The translations under genes and the position numbers were made by a program. Of a stretch of 64,000 bases of DNA, positions 1-12,930 are shown in pieces (position 1 is the first letter of the stretch; each line of letters opens with the position of its first letter). The notes below the pieces were generated by a model. The model worked only from the letters and a program-made list of their open reading frames with translations, was not told where the DNA came from and ran no database searches. The stretch is from Alisma plantago-aquatica (Eukaryota > Streptophyta > Magnoliopsida > Alismatales > Alismataceae), in the NCBI GenBank assembly GCA_963693085.1, contig OY856411.1, forward strand, positions 1,352,747,550-1,352,811,549, given 5' to 3'.

Positions 1-400
1 AAACACTTGATGCAAGTGTGGGTAAGTCCTTAGTGAAGGCTGAAGACATCTTGATCAAGTGGGTAAATCCTTGTGTAGGAGGACTCTTGTCATGAATAGG
101 TAAGTTGTTGGAGTGATCTTCTTGTATCTCTTATGATGGAATATATAAGTATACATGGGTTGTAAAGTCCTAGAAGTTGACCTCTCTAGGCAGTGGATTG
201 ACAGTCTCCTAGTTTGGAGATTTGGAACCACTCTAACCACCTTGTCCAAGTGTATGTTTCAATCTCCCTCATTCTTATTGTGCTTGCTTAGATAGGACTT
301 CAAATTGCTCTTAAGCATTTTGTTTTAATTGGTATAATTTGAAGGTCTGACTATTCTTGTGAGAATTTTGAAGCTCCATGTGAGAACTCGTTACACTAAA
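1..400 (+). repeat. Left part of a probable Ty1/copia-like LTR
   Basis: There is no coding potential here. The stretch reads like the 3' half of a plant Ty1/copia LTR on the plus strand, with a T-rich block near 255-345 and repeated GTAAGTCCTT-like words. Its continuation appears at 5,295, where CTATTCACCCCCCTCTAG, a motif typical of the 3' end of many plant copia LTRs, follows immediately. The two parts are separated by the solo LTR at 401-5,294. Assignment to copia is inference from this one motif and the split arrangement. Confidence 0.35.
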
Positions 401-3400
401 TGGGATTACTCAAAACATAAAACACAATCAATCACCAATTAACCACACACCCAAAAATATGGGTAAATTAAAACCAATTTCAACGTCAGCACCCGCTTTG
501 AAACATTTGCATAAGAGCCCAACATCTTTATTATATCCATACTATGCTAAGAATTTGATACAAATTGTTCTATCGTCTTAGCCACCACATATATACACAA
601 GAGAACAATATTTTTATATGCCACACAAATAAGCATTAATATGCTAACAAAAGTCTGATTCATTTGAAACATCGTATGCAAACTTATTCTCACCTGGACT
701 TGAGAGTACAAGGATGAATCTAGGACACACTAGACATCTAATCAACTTTCTCAAAGATTCATTACTATAGCTCATGTTTGTGCCACACGTTTATTTTCGT
801 CACTTCCGATTACCTAAAAAAATGTGGCGAACCAAAAGGGTGAGACCCATGACCCAGTAATAGATATAACCTCCAGTAATGTTTATTGATTACAACATTT
901 TTAAGTAATTAAACAGTTACACAAATTAATTAGATATAACAAATAAGCTCAGCAGCACTGATGATTAACAAAATACATAAAGGAGCTGATAACAATTATC
1001 ATCATCAAGCTGACTATCATCATTTTCCTTATTAACCATATAAGAAATTCAATAGCATATGCATAACTAGCATAAGCAAGTCTAGTAGCATATTATCTAT
1101 TAACATGAATAAGTATAGCATCATAAGCATATCTAACAACATTAACATGTCTAATAGTTTGAGCATATCAATATCATAAGTAGAGCTATCAACATAAGCA
1201 ATAGTATTTGCATAAGAATGATTAGCAATATAGGCATTTCTAATTATAGAGGAATTGCTAGCATGCTAAACATAACTAACAACATGATATAGCTAGCATC
1301 CTAATTATAATCATCAGTAGCAGTATAGATATCAACATAAGCATGACTATTGTATGTACACATTTACAATCTTATGCATATCCACAACATAAATATAATT
1401 ACTATCTCTTAATTGCACTAAGCATCATCTTTATGTAAAGAGAACAAACAAGGGTTATCATCTAATGTGAAGCATTGTGTATAACCGTAAATAGATATGC
1501 TATACAGATGTATTACATCTTTTATTATGCCCTAAGGAATTTGAGGATACCACTCAAAATCCAACTAACCACAGCTAAGTCAAAATTAGTGCCATACAAG
1601 ATCTAGGAAGAGACAGACTCCTAAGATATTCTCCGCCCCCGATCAGTACGGGTCCACCACAGTGACTCATAAGGTCAAGCTACTAACAACCTAGTCCATC
1701 CTTGGTACAGGTCACGACACTAGTGAAAGGAGGTGGGTACGCATACCCTACCATCCGAGGTACAACCATAGTTGTCCTGTAATCTTGTCACATATATAAT
1801 CATCGATACACGACCACAGTCATTCTCAATCACATCAGATGTGTGAGGCATGACCATAGCCAACTTCCACAATCTGCATTGTAGATGACAAGGATATATC
1901 CTCAACTTGCCACCCCCACATACTCAACAGTATGTGCTCCGAGTTTCCCTTAGGAATACTCATTTCACCATCTGACAAATTCTGACACTCAGATGGATCT
2001 ATGGCACAAGGCACTACATGATTAGAGTTTCACTTGATTAGTTATGTCAATTGGGTGAATTAAGGCTGCATCAAACAAGTAGACATACAAATCCTAATTC
2101 ACTTCTAGCAAGCATATAAATATCACAACTTTTAAAAGATATAAAATGTGTGAAATGTAATTTCTTATCTCATCATAACATGGTACCATTCACTTGCCAT
2201 TCATGAGGCAACACTAGTCATCATACTATCACAAGATAGAAATCCTTTTCACAATATCACAGGGTATCAACCCTTATCAACACAATATGATTCCACCTCA
2301 AATAGGGCTCAACCATGCCCAAAGATCATTAAGACCGGATACAAATCCTTTTTAGAATATCACAAGGTATTAACCCTTATCAACACAAGAGGATTACACC
2401 TCATTCAGGGCTCAACCATGCCTAAATGTCATTAAGACCATCATGCTATTCCCTGCAAGATCATCATTATCTTTCCATGCCTTATAACAAGGATCAACAA
2501 CATCACTTACATATAATACACCATATCAACACAATATTGCATTAATGAGCTAGGAGATATTCATAAACAAGCATAGCATGTTTATATTAACATTAAGAAC
2601 ATTCCTTTATTAAGTCAACATGCAAGGAATCTAGATATTATTAACCCCCATCACATTCATAATGCACATGTTTAGCATAAGAAAGTATCAACCATGTGGC
2701 TATGATAATCACCAATTAGCATATTAAGGTTATGATCATGTTAAGGAGGTTATTCGACCATCATTCCATCATATAAGAATGTTAAACATGAATACTCATC
2801 TTTATCTATTTTCATTAGAGTTAATTTTACAAGATAAATTATATTAATGTTACTAATCAGCACTCGTACCCAAACCCTAACTCACGGCATCCCAATTGGA
2901 TCATGGATGCATAAGGTGAAGCATCGTCATCAAATTCCATACTATTCTCAAGTATGAACCCATAGATAAATCAAGGTGTAACCATTAGGTTATAGCATAC
3001 TAGGGTTTCAACAATAGTAACAGAGTACTTCATGATTGCATTAGTCATTCAATGACTATCCATACCCAATTACCATCATTTAGTTATATTAAAGCTAGGT
3101 ATAATAAGTTATACCTCTTTAGGGTTACATATTAGCACAATATGTTTATCATCCTTCTATTCATATGAGTGAATAGATAAGACTACCTTATTAAGGGTAA
3201 TCCTCCATTTGTTCCATCATCAACCCATATCACCATACCATAATGTCACCCAAAACTATTGGATGTTTAAAAGGTAAGACCATTGGTTGTTTACATAAGT
3301 AAAAACCTTAGATAAACCACCTATGAAGTCCTTGATTTGTTCTCTAGAAAGAGTCATCATATAACCCTAGACATCCCTTGATTAACAACACAAAAATTTC

Positions 3401-5294
3401 CATTGGAAGTAGGGTAAAATCCACAATTGACTGTTCAGTTAAGATAAGCCATCCACTGTCAACAAGTAAGATCCTTAAGTTATCATATAAAGGAAACAAT
3501 GTAAATGACATTATTAGGACCAAAATATTATATTAGACATCATTCCACTTTATTGGAGGAATAAACATTAGATTTTGACCATTGGGTCAAATTCATATGT
3601 TAAAACCATCAATTACAGTATACATTTGACCATTGCATCAAGGGACCCAAGAAACCATTGGTATAAGGCTTAATTGATGCTAAAACTACAATGCTTAACT
3701 CAACATAGGTTTTAGAGACCTTATCCACCATCATTAGTGACCATTAAATCACCATAGGTTGTTAGATCAACACTATATTCATTAATCAACATCAAATATT
3801 AAGCTAATGTCATCATTGATTGATAACATCACTAGGGTACTTAATGGTTGATCATTAAATTTCTAATTAATCCAAAACCTGGCGTATGGTGGTGACCATA
3901 GGTTGTCACCATCACCTGACACCTTTGATCTCGACCATCAGTTGGCATGAAGACAACACCATAGGGTTGTTGCAATGGTACCATCATCGGGTCATGGGTT
4001 TATAGAAGAAATCAACTTTAAACCCTAAAATTGACCATTGGTTGATAGGTTCTTAGCAGCATAGGTTGTCAAAACAACCTGATCCAAGTCATATTATATC
4101 TTAGGAATAACGTAAACATGATCAAAGGTTCATCTAAAACTGAAATAAGAACAAGGAACATTATAAAAATTGAAATCCAAGTCAAGCATAGCTTCTTAAT
4201 GCATGAATCATCATTTTCAAGCAAGAACATGATCTAGAAAGCTTATGATAAGCAATAAACATAGATAAAGTTATAAAACTTACCTATACTGAGAAGATGA
4301 AACCCCACATAGAAGCAAACTCGAGCAGGTAGGGTAGAAAATCCAAGAATAAGCTATGAATTCGTCCATCTAGCACCTTTCTTCATCAAATGAGCAAACC
4401 CTAAGCATAAGGAGCAAGAAAGGTAGCGTTTTAGAGCTTTAGAGCAATTTATACCATGGAACAGTAGGGTTATGACCTGGAGAAAGTTAGGAGGAAGGAT
4501 AAAAAAGAAATAAATGCAGGAAAGAAGGGGATTCTTACTCTTGTAGGTCAATATCACTAGAAGGAAGCTTTTTCAACCCTAAAATGAAGTCAATTGCAAC
4601 CCGAGATTCTTTTTCCAAGAAGATCCCATCTTTCTTCTTCCTTGGATAGGAAATTCACAGAAGCACAGAGGGAGGACGAGGTTTGTAGAAGGAGGGAAGT
4701 GGTGGAGAGAAAATGGCTCATTTTGGTGCTTAAGGATAAGTATATGAAACTTTAAGATAAAGATAAAGAAAAAGTTGAAGTTCTAGTATCGTTCCAAGTA
4801 TCCATGGACTTAAACTACTAAGAATATACAAGCACACACACAAGTAGCTCCCCCAGTGTCCATAGATACATGATTAACCCTCGTTTCTTGAATTTCCAAG
4901 AAAAACAAATAACTCATTAGTTGATAGCTACCAAAGGTAGCTCATCCATGAAGGGATAAACCCTAAAATACACTTGGAGAAAAAATCTTCAAACCAAGGT
5001 TTAAATAGGTGCCTCATGGATCAAAAAGCTCAAGAATGATGAGAGAATATCCAAGGACCATAATGCAAGTGATAACTTACAAAGAAAACCTCTTAATTGG
5101 GTAAATTGTAGAGAGGTCTAAAACGTGAATAAAATTTCATAACTTTCTCAAATAGTGTCCAAATTGGACCAAATTTGAAACTTAAGATTGTATTATGATT
5201 TCAAAGCATATCACAAGGTTATATTAGGGTTATAAGAATTAAATTATGATAATTAAGATTATTCAACTCATTAAGCAAGTTTAGGGGCCTTACA
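401..5294 (-). repeat. Solo LTR of a Del/Tekay-like Ty3/gypsy element (copy A)
   Basis: Read on the minus strand it starts TGTAAGGCCCCTAAAC at 5,294 and ends near 401 with AATCCCA, giving TG...CA termini. It matches, in diverged form, the LTRs at 10,306-22,333 and 44,056-49,100. Shared blocks are the TGTAA-R-CCC start, the GTTATATCT...CTCACCC block near 840-880, and a GTACTCTCA block near 700. No gag or pol trace lies inside, so it is a solo LTR of about 4.9 kb. The flanking pentamers CTAAA and CTCTA agree at only three of five positions, so the left end is uncertain by a few bases. It contains short inverted repeats, for example TTTGACC/GGTCAAA at 3,574-3,591 and AGGGT/ACCCT at 2,261-2,274. 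Confidence 0.65.
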
Positions 5295-5360
5295 CTCTAT
5301 TCACCCCCCTCTAGCGCCCTAGATCCAAAAATGTACAAACATAGTATCATTGTGCTTAGG
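5295..5360 (+). repeat. 3' tip of a copia-like LTR with a decayed primer-binding site
   Basis: CTATTCACCCCCCTCTAG at about 5,297-5,314 is the conserved motif near the 3' end of many plant Ty1/copia LTRs. About 25 bases on, TAGTATCATTGTGCTTAGG (about 5,343-5,361) resembles a mutated initiator-Met tRNA binding site (TGGTATCAGAGC). This would be the other half of the LTR at 1-400. The PBS call is weak and rests on position and partial match. Confidence 0.35.
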
Positions 5361-6924
5361 AACACATAGTAATTGACATGAGTGATATTGCACCAGAAAA
5401 TTCACTAGGGGTGAAATCCCTATAATTTAACTCAACCAATGTACAATGTTCACCACCCAAAAGTAGACATATCCTATTGTAGTATAGTTAAATATTGAAC
5501 CCCTAGTCTTTTTTAATAGGAATTAGATTCATGTAACCAAACAAGAACTAGTATATATATCACAATATTAATGGTTGTTAGTTAAGATAATTGCAAATAA
5601 TAAATAGTTGTATTTAGGTATAGATTTCTCAATGGATGGGAATACTCGAGTGGAATGGGTTTCACCACTACCACCTATCATTCACTCTCTCAGTGCATCA
5701 TATTATGCATGAAAGTATATATGTTGAGGCTTGAAAATCAGCCTGTCAATGCTAGTATTGAAACTCAGGAAGATATTTATATAAGCTCATCATCTCCTTA
5801 CAGTTAATGCATCTATCACCTTTGCAAACACTTATCCAGAATTCTCATCAAGTGTTTTACATGAATCGCTATGATATTCTACATATTAGGTTCAAAGTTC
5901 TCTATACACAGGATCTAATTTATGTATGCATTTGATGATCATGCAAGAATACAATTATACAAATGAATGATTCAAAATATATATCGGTCCCTATAATAGT
6001 AGATTCAATAAGGAGATAAAATCATACAATAGGGCTACTCCTCACACCCTATCTAGAGGAATACTCACTCATGGTAGAAAATACAAGTACATTATAGGAA
6101 TGAAGAGAATTGATAGTTATCATCACAAAAGAATGGATTGCAACCGTGGTATGTGAGAGAAATTCTTAGGACTATATATTGAAGATGTCAAACTGAAAAC
6201 AAGAACAACTCCTTGATGTTCGTTGGAGGTAAACTATTGGGTCGTCGATCTCTCTATTCTTATGGGTTGGACCAATTGCTATGATAGGGAAGCATGTAGG
6301 AAACAATGTTGGGTCAATGGGGGAGGTCAAAAATGGCTAGAGTATATGTTTTGAAATGAAATTGGCATCCCAAAAATGTGGTGGATGATTTTTCTCTTGG
6401 TATCTCTAGTCTTCTATTTATAGACACGGACTAGGGTTTAGGACCCTTCCTAGCCACTTCACACAACCTCCATAGATATGAGGGGTCATCAACTAATGTT
6501 AGACAAAGGGTTGTGACCCTTTGATACTCCCATGAGAGTGGGGTCATAATATTTTTGTTGGGTGAAACAACTGAGTGTTTGTTGAGCTAGGGTGTAGTTC
6601 TTCCATCATGAATGTAGAAACCTCATCAACTCACATATGTAGGTTATTCATCATGAAAATTTTTATCAGGTAGGAGCTTCTGTCAGTCCACAAATAAAGG
6701 AATCCCTTCAGTCGATGAATGCATGAATCACATTGATTGGGAATGTATGGGAGTAGGGTAGTTGTCGGGGGACAAGTGGTGCATTTCTTCCAATGGTGTT
6801 ACACACTACTCAATTGGAATTTGAATAGATGCAACCCCGGGAAGAGAAACCCATAGTGGATTAAACTTTCAAAATTTATAAGGACCTAAACTCAACACAC
6901 TCTCACAAACTAAAATACTACACC
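5361..6924. other. Unassigned old repeat DNA, no gene seen
   Basis: I see no open frame with recognisable protein similarity on either strand. On the minus strand TATAAATA (about 6,415-6,422) sits upstream of purine-rich sequence, which would suit an LTR promoter, but I could find no LTR ends. Confidence 0.3.
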
Positions 6925-9060
6925 TGCAAACGCATGGGGTCGTGTTGTAGTATGGGATGGTGTCAAGTATAGGGTCGATCCATATGGAGAAAGGGGGAAC
7001 TAGAGATAGGTTAGTTTTTGGGCTAGGTTCCTACTACGGAGTCTAGGGTTGAAAGGTTTAAAGGTGACATTTTGATTGATTACACTAAATTGAGAAAGAA
7101 AGAAAGTAACAACAAAACCTAAGTTAACCATAGATAGTTGATTCTAATGAGAAAGAAAAGACAAGGCAAGGCAAGAAAAGAGAACAAGTTATGCTAAGGC
7201 AAGCAAGGAAAAGTCTACACTACACTAAGCTAGCAAATAGGGAAAAAGAGAAATTAAAGAGCTAACTAAGCTAACACTAACTAAGCAAGAAGGCAATTAG
7301 GGTTTTAAAGCGATAAAGGGAAATGTGGGCTGTTTGGGGGACACCCTTATCAATTAGGTTGGGGGTGGCATGTAAACATAATGATTTCATTTAGATCATC
7401 AAACCAAACAACAAGCTAGTCTAATGAATTATGATAAACTACTATCTGGCCATGGATATGCTAGGTTTTCTTCGGGGAACTAGTCCCTAACACCCCCTAC
7501 TATCCTTGCGAGGCTCAATTGGGTTAGGGTTTATATGTAATTGATTTGAAGTCTAAACTAGCCTAGGTTTCTAGGTTAGATGATTTTAGGATGATTAGGG
7601 ACTGAGACTAGTAATGGGAGTGGAAGTGAGGTTTTAGGCCTCCCATCACTCAAATTCTAGCCTTGAGAAAGCTCCATGCTAAGCACACAAAATTCATCTA
7701 AACTAGCTACTTAGATTTCTCAACTAGGGTTAGGAGAATTGATTAGCATGTAGGATGATGGGTAGCTAGCTAGATATCCATGAACTGGACCTAGGAGCAA
7801 ATCCAAAATTCATACATATAAGCAATTTCCCTAAATTCCTAGGTGATTTCAAGCACAAACCAACATGAAATTCATGGAGAGTGAGATAGAAATAGAACAT
7901 AATCATTAGAAAATGAAATTACAATGTTTTCATATCATTGCCCCCAACATGGTATCAAAGTAACATTTTGAACCCCAAACAGCCCACCCAAGGGCCCCAG
8001 CTACTCATGGAAATGAAAAATACAAGAAGGGAAGATAAAGAGGAATAAGTAGCCATGGAGCTCGGTGTCGATGAGTGAATCCTCTTCTCCAACTACTACA
8101 AGGTCAACCTACTCCTTCTTCTTGGATGGAATGGTGTGGAATGATGGTGGGAAGTTGATGGAATGCTTGGAAATGAGGGTTTTAGTGGTGGAAATGGTGA
8201 AATGGAGTGGAATGGAGGTAGAAATGGAGTGGAATGGGTGGAATGCAAAAGTGGGGATCTAAGAGGTGGTAGAATGTAGCTAACCTCGTGATCCAGCTGC
8301 CACCTAGGTATATATAGGTGTTTGGGAAGAAATAGGTCAAGTAGGGGCAAAATGGAAAATGTTGTGCAAAAATAGCTAGGCATTTGTGAGTAGCACGGTC
8401 ATGGTGGTCACCACGGCCATGGTGGGGAGGGATGAGCACGGTCATGGTGAAGAGGAATGACCAAGGTGAAAAATGGAGAAAAATCACAGTAACATGGCCA
8501 AGTTTGTATGTGAAGTAGCATGGCCATGGTGGTCCCCAGGACCGTGGTGGTCCCTACGACCATGGTGGCTTGAGAAACATTGCTCGTTCTTGGCTCCATG
8601 ACCGTTCTATCTCAGCTATCACATGGTCGTGCAAGGTGGAATGGCCGTTATATGTCAGTTCACCACGGCCATTCTGAGGGGCACGACTGTGGTGATTCTA
8701 GCTTTACTCCAAGGTGACTCTGTTGATTTGCAAGTATGCTAGCACGTCAATTTTTTGGTACCACGACCATGTTGGCCTCTGGATCAACACTTGGACTTGT
8801 TTCTTTGGATTTTATTAGACATCTTTTCTTCAATGGATCTTTGTCTACTAGGGGTAGGTTGAGGGAGCATCAGATTTCACTTTAGGCCTCTCTAAGGGTA
8901 GAGAAACCCTAGGATCACTTCTCTCTCTTGCATCAAGTGTGGTCCAAATGCCTGAAAAACATGCAAATAATGTCCATAAGTGCATTTCATACAAATATGC
9001 ATATTGAGGAAAATAACATGTATTCTAACATGTATAGATGTGATTGAAATGCAATATGAC
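6925..9060 (-). repeat. Probable solo LTR of an Athila-like element
   Basis: The left part parallels the LTR at 11,108-12,884 in order and spacing. Both have TAGGGTCGATCC (about 6,978), then GATTACACTAA (about 7,078), then A-rich 'aacaagaaa' sequence. A minus-strand TATATATA (about 8,308-8,315) stands where the other LTR has TATAAAAG. There is no gag or pol around it. The boundaries are estimates: the left end is a TG at 6,925 and the right end is the CA near 9,060. I found no convincing target-site duplication. Confidence 0.4.
8385..8790. repeat. Cluster of GGTCATGGTGG / CCACGGCCATGG inverted motifs
   Basis: About ten degenerate copies of CACGGTCATGGTGG or its complement occur in both orientations, for example near 8,396-8,432, 8,518-8,570, 8,660-8,680 and 8,758-8,772. 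Adjacent copies form inverted repeats such as CATGG...CCATG around TGGTCACCACGG. It lies inside the probable Athila-like LTR, just upstream (minus sense) of the TATA box. Confidence 0.6.
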
Positions 9061-10305
9061 AGAAGATGAAGCCCTTAAATAGGGCTGAATCAATAAGGCA
9101 GTAGACATGTTGGGCATGATCATTGTCAGGTTTGGGTTTCTACCAGGTTTTGAGTATCATCGATCAAACATGGGGTGGCTATTTCTATGGGTTGTCGGGC
9201 TGACTTGGCGAGATTTCTAACCTATCAAACATGGATCAATGATGTTGCTCAACTAGGCTCGGATTATAAAAAATATGTCCATTTTATCAAAAATGTCTTG
9301 GGATCTCTAGTAGTAGGACCACCGCCTACTACACTCCTCACATGCAATAAAGTTCAAGCATGCCATAGTAGTCAAGAAATTAGATCAAAATAATATTAAT
9401 TACCATAAAATTAAGAAAAATCTAATTGTAATCTAGTTCTAAAGTAAAAGATGAAATGAATGTAAATCTAGACAAAAGCAAAACTAAAATGAAGATGAAT
9501 ATGCATAAATCAGTACTCTCATGACTCTGGTATAACTAAAAATGAAAACATGATGCCACATCATTGGTATAACAAAATAAAAATAAGAGTGCACACATTA
9601 ATATGATTAAGAAAAATAGAAAATATGTTCCATTTGTGTTGTGGATGACACAAATATTTTGTGTACATGAAATCTCTATTTTTCACATGCACTTCTATTA
9701 TTTTCATTGTATAAACCGATCGCATGCAATCTCTTATTCTTTTATGAAAAAAATTCAACATTCTATCATTTTTCTTCTGGTAGTGACATATTTATCGCTC
9801 TAATTGAGAGTTACATAAATAGAAACTCAAGAAAGTGTAACCACTCACTTTTGTTACATCAATAGCCATATATCAATAGTGATGACTTAAGTTCCATCAT
9901 ACAAACTTCAATATTAGCTTGATAACATCCTCAATCAAACTGATAATGTACTTATAATGGAATCTAGAGAAGTCATTCCTAAAAAAAAGGAGGTATCAAA
10001 AGGTCGGGATTGGCACATACAAGAAGAATTTACAAATATATCTAGGACTGCAAGGCATACATTACCTATTATATAAAAGCATAGGTGGGTGAGTAAGGTA
10101 ACCTACTACATATTGTCCATTTTTATCTTATCCCTATAGTGTAAAACCTCCACTATATACCAGTTCATTGTAATCATTACTTGTCTAGGCAGGGACACAA
10201 AATTCATCATAAGACAATAAGGAGTTAGATGGTGACCCAACTCTCAATGATGAGAATTATGTGTTCTTCCTATATTGTTATTGTGTCATACTCATCACAC
10301 AAAAT
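9061..10305. other. AT-rich DNA without recognisable features
   Basis: The short open frames here (for example around 9,175-9,393 and 9,603-9,803) have low-complexity or AT-driven composition and no family resemblance. I see no LTR ends, arrays or RNA genes. Confidence 0.4.
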
Positions 10306-11107
10306 TGATATTACTCAAAACAAAGTGCAAAAGTAAAACTTAACAACTAGGTTACCAGAAAACACAAGAAAAACAAACAAAGAGACATCTACCTCAAGTG
10401 GAAACGCATGCCTCAGAGCCATCAAAAGTCACTTGTATTATGTATTTCATGCCAAAAGATCATTACATCACACTGTTCACTAGATCACCGGCCTCAACCT
10501 ATTCATATACATGCATACCATATTTGTACAACAAAGGCATATATCCAAAACTTCGTCTCGATATACAACATCTACAAAACTCCCCCAAGGACCTGAGAGT
10601 ATAGGGACGACACATATGACTCTACTACAAAACACAAGCAACTTATCCAACCTTTACTCATCTACTTTTCCTCTTGCTACTCAGCCTCAAAAGAACGATC
10701 TATACTTCTTTGTGCCTGACACCTAAAAGATGTGGAAACCCATGGGGAGAGGCCAAACATCCCAGCAAGAGATATAACTCTCCACCAACACATATTAAAA
10801 GCATAGGTAGATTAAAGTAGATAGATAACATCATTATCAGGTTGAGCAGATTCAGCTAAACGATATGCATTAAATTGATAACACATGTTAAGTAATTAAA
10901 GAATTTACCACTGAGAAGTAGAACAATTAATATTCTATGAAGGAACATGAAGAACATGTAGAACAGTCAATTTCTATTATTGCATTATAATTCAAGAAAA
11001 TAGTACAATGATAAGGAAAAGGGTCATCCCATGTGAGACATATTTAACCCTAAGTAGATATACTACACGAATGTATTACATCTTTTATTATGCCCTGAGG
11101 AGATGAG
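10306..11107 (-). repeat. 3' LTR of the minus-strand Tekay-like element, distal (U5) part
   Basis: In minus sense this part aligns with the last ~600-700 bases of the LTRs at 49,445 and 57,534. Shared blocks are GTTATATCTC, TAGGTG, GGCACAAAGAAG, ATATGTGTCGTC and CTCTCAGGTCCT. The terminal TTACTCAAAAC block matches the end of the solo LTR at 401. The LTR terminus is placed at TGATATTACTC (10,306). The rest of this LTR continues at 19,072 after the inserted element. Confidence 0.6.
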
Positions 11108-12884
11108 TGATACTCATCGTTTTGCAATATCAATCACTAAGATGGTTAATCCTAGAGTTTAAACCTTTTTTACTTCCGGTTTTAAGAGTAGTATAGAAGG
11201 GTCGATCCCAAAGGACAACTATTAGAGATTGTTCTTTAGAACCCAAAGATTGAAGAACTTTATTATTTTTTTTTGGTATTTTTCTTTTTATTAAAGTAGA
11301 AAGTAAAGTCTAGTTGGGAGGTTTGAGTGATTACACTAATGCAAGAAGAAAAGTACTTAACAAGAATAAACATGCACAAGAAAATAATAAAAAGATTGTT
11401 AACACAAGCAAAACTATATGAATGGAAGACTAAGAATTAAAACGAATAAAGGATGCAATGATTAAATCAAGAGAAGGAAATCGAGGCTCGTAGGGGTTTT
11501 CACCACCTTAGCCTAGGTGATAACAACTAAATCTTAAACGACGATTCGATGAAGGCTTGCGAATTAAAAACTCACAAAAGAGAAACTCCACATGAGCCCA
11601 TTGGTCTTGGTGCTCATGCTTCCTAGTTTATCATCCTAAAAGACAAAAATCCACGGTCGTATCAAAACGTCTATATAATCGATTTTATTGTTCTAAATCT
11701 GGATTTCCATGGTCATATCCATCCGGATTAACATGCGATCCGAAGATCAATCATTCAATTAAAATTGATTACCACCTAATCGTTTAAGAAGAAGTCGTTA
11801 AAATCATGGCTAAGGGGTTATTCTCCTTGCCCCGATAAAAGACTACTCACACATGGAGAAATGGGAGACGGAGGAAGAAAGAAATGAAGTCATAGTCTAG
11901 CCCAGAAATCAAAAAATTAATCCTTATGATAGAGACGATGAAATGGCTTAGCTCTTTGTTCCTTGCTCCAAAATTGAAGAACGAAAAGAAGAGGATTAAA
12001 ACTAAGGCGGAGAGAAAAGATAAGAACAAGAATGAAAGAACTATGCTTGAACCAAAACCTACTTTATTGCATAATATGAGAATGATTACAAGATTAATTG
12101 CTGCAGAATTCTAAAAATACAAGAAATCCAAGATGATCTTGGGAGGAGGAAGTGCCCTTCCTTTTATAGGAGAAGGAGGGGTAGGCTATCCAAAAAAAGA
12201 GGGGGAAAAAGAGAGGGAGCTATCCTTTTGAATTTTCAAGATTTGGTCAATAGGAATTTGATATACTTTAATTGTCTTGACCATGTAACTCTCTTTCAAT
12301 GCAGATTCCCGCAGCAGCGATTTCGAACGCATTTTTGGGCTAGTTAAAAATTCATAAGCGGCCCAAAAATATATTTTTTCTGTAGATAATTGAATTATTT
12401 TTCCAACGCATACTTGCACAATAAATTTCGCCTTAGGATGTGGGAGTTATACCAATTTTGGTGAAAGGTATATACTGAAATGACTCTGCGGGAAAACGTA
12501 ATGCTACTTTCACTGGTTAATTGCGCAGCCAAATAAACACAAAAATTGCCGTAAAATATGTCTTTTTTGTAGCCAATAAAATTCTCTTTTCATTCCATGC
12601 TTTATCTTGAAATTCCGCCTTTAGACGCAAAAGATATGGCTATTTTGGTGACGCGTATCTCAGGCACTGCGAGAATATTTGAAAGCCTCATGTCTTCATC
12701 TTTTATTTTCTCGATTTACTTAGATAATTCTTAAAAATTAAGAAAAATATCATAAGAATTCAGGAAAAGTATATCAAGAAGATGAAAGTGCTATTTATTT
12801 TTGAATGAGCTAAAATTAATAAAAAAAAGTCCTAATTAATTATTCTAAATGAAGCAAAAATAAGAGATGAATATGCATTCATCA
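11108..12884 (-). repeat. 3' LTR of the gag-protease element
   Basis: This is a 1,777-bp direct repeat of 17,296-19,071, starting (minus) TGATGAATGCATATTCATC at 12,884 and ending ATCA at 11,108. Conserved TAGAAGGGTCGATCCC lies near the U5 end. The first ~19 bases match those of the Athila LTR at 33,614 apart from two bases. Confidence 0.93.
12161..12168 (-). promoter_or_regulatory. TATA box of the 3' LTR promoter
   Basis: Minus-strand TATAAAAG followed by GAAGGGCACTTCCTCCTCCC, in the middle of the LTR. The same sequence is kept in the other LTR copy. Confidence 0.5.
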
Positions 12885-12930
12885 AAATATCCCAAACTTA
12901 AACTTTGCTCATCCCGAGCAACATTAAAAT
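12885..12930 (-). promoter_or_regulatory. Polypurine tract and conserved pre-LTR motif
   Basis: Minus strand reads GCTCGGGATGAGCAAAG, then TTTAAGTTTGGGATATTTTG, directly before the 3' LTR at 12,884. The CGGGAYGAGCAA...TTTAAGTTTGGG arrangement is the usual pre-LTR motif of Athila/Tat-type plant elements and serves as plus-strand primer. The Athila element has the counterpart at about 43,160-43,196. Confidence 0.75.

Noticed and set aside
7953..7966. TGGTATCAAAG as a primer-binding site
   Set aside because: It lies inside the probable LTR at 6,925-9,060, with no LTR end before it and no gag after it, so the match is likely chance.
8065..8599. Short frames on both strands around 8,065-8,600
   Set aside because: They arise from GGAATGG and CCATGG repeats within the probable LTR, overlap each other on both strands, and resemble no protein.
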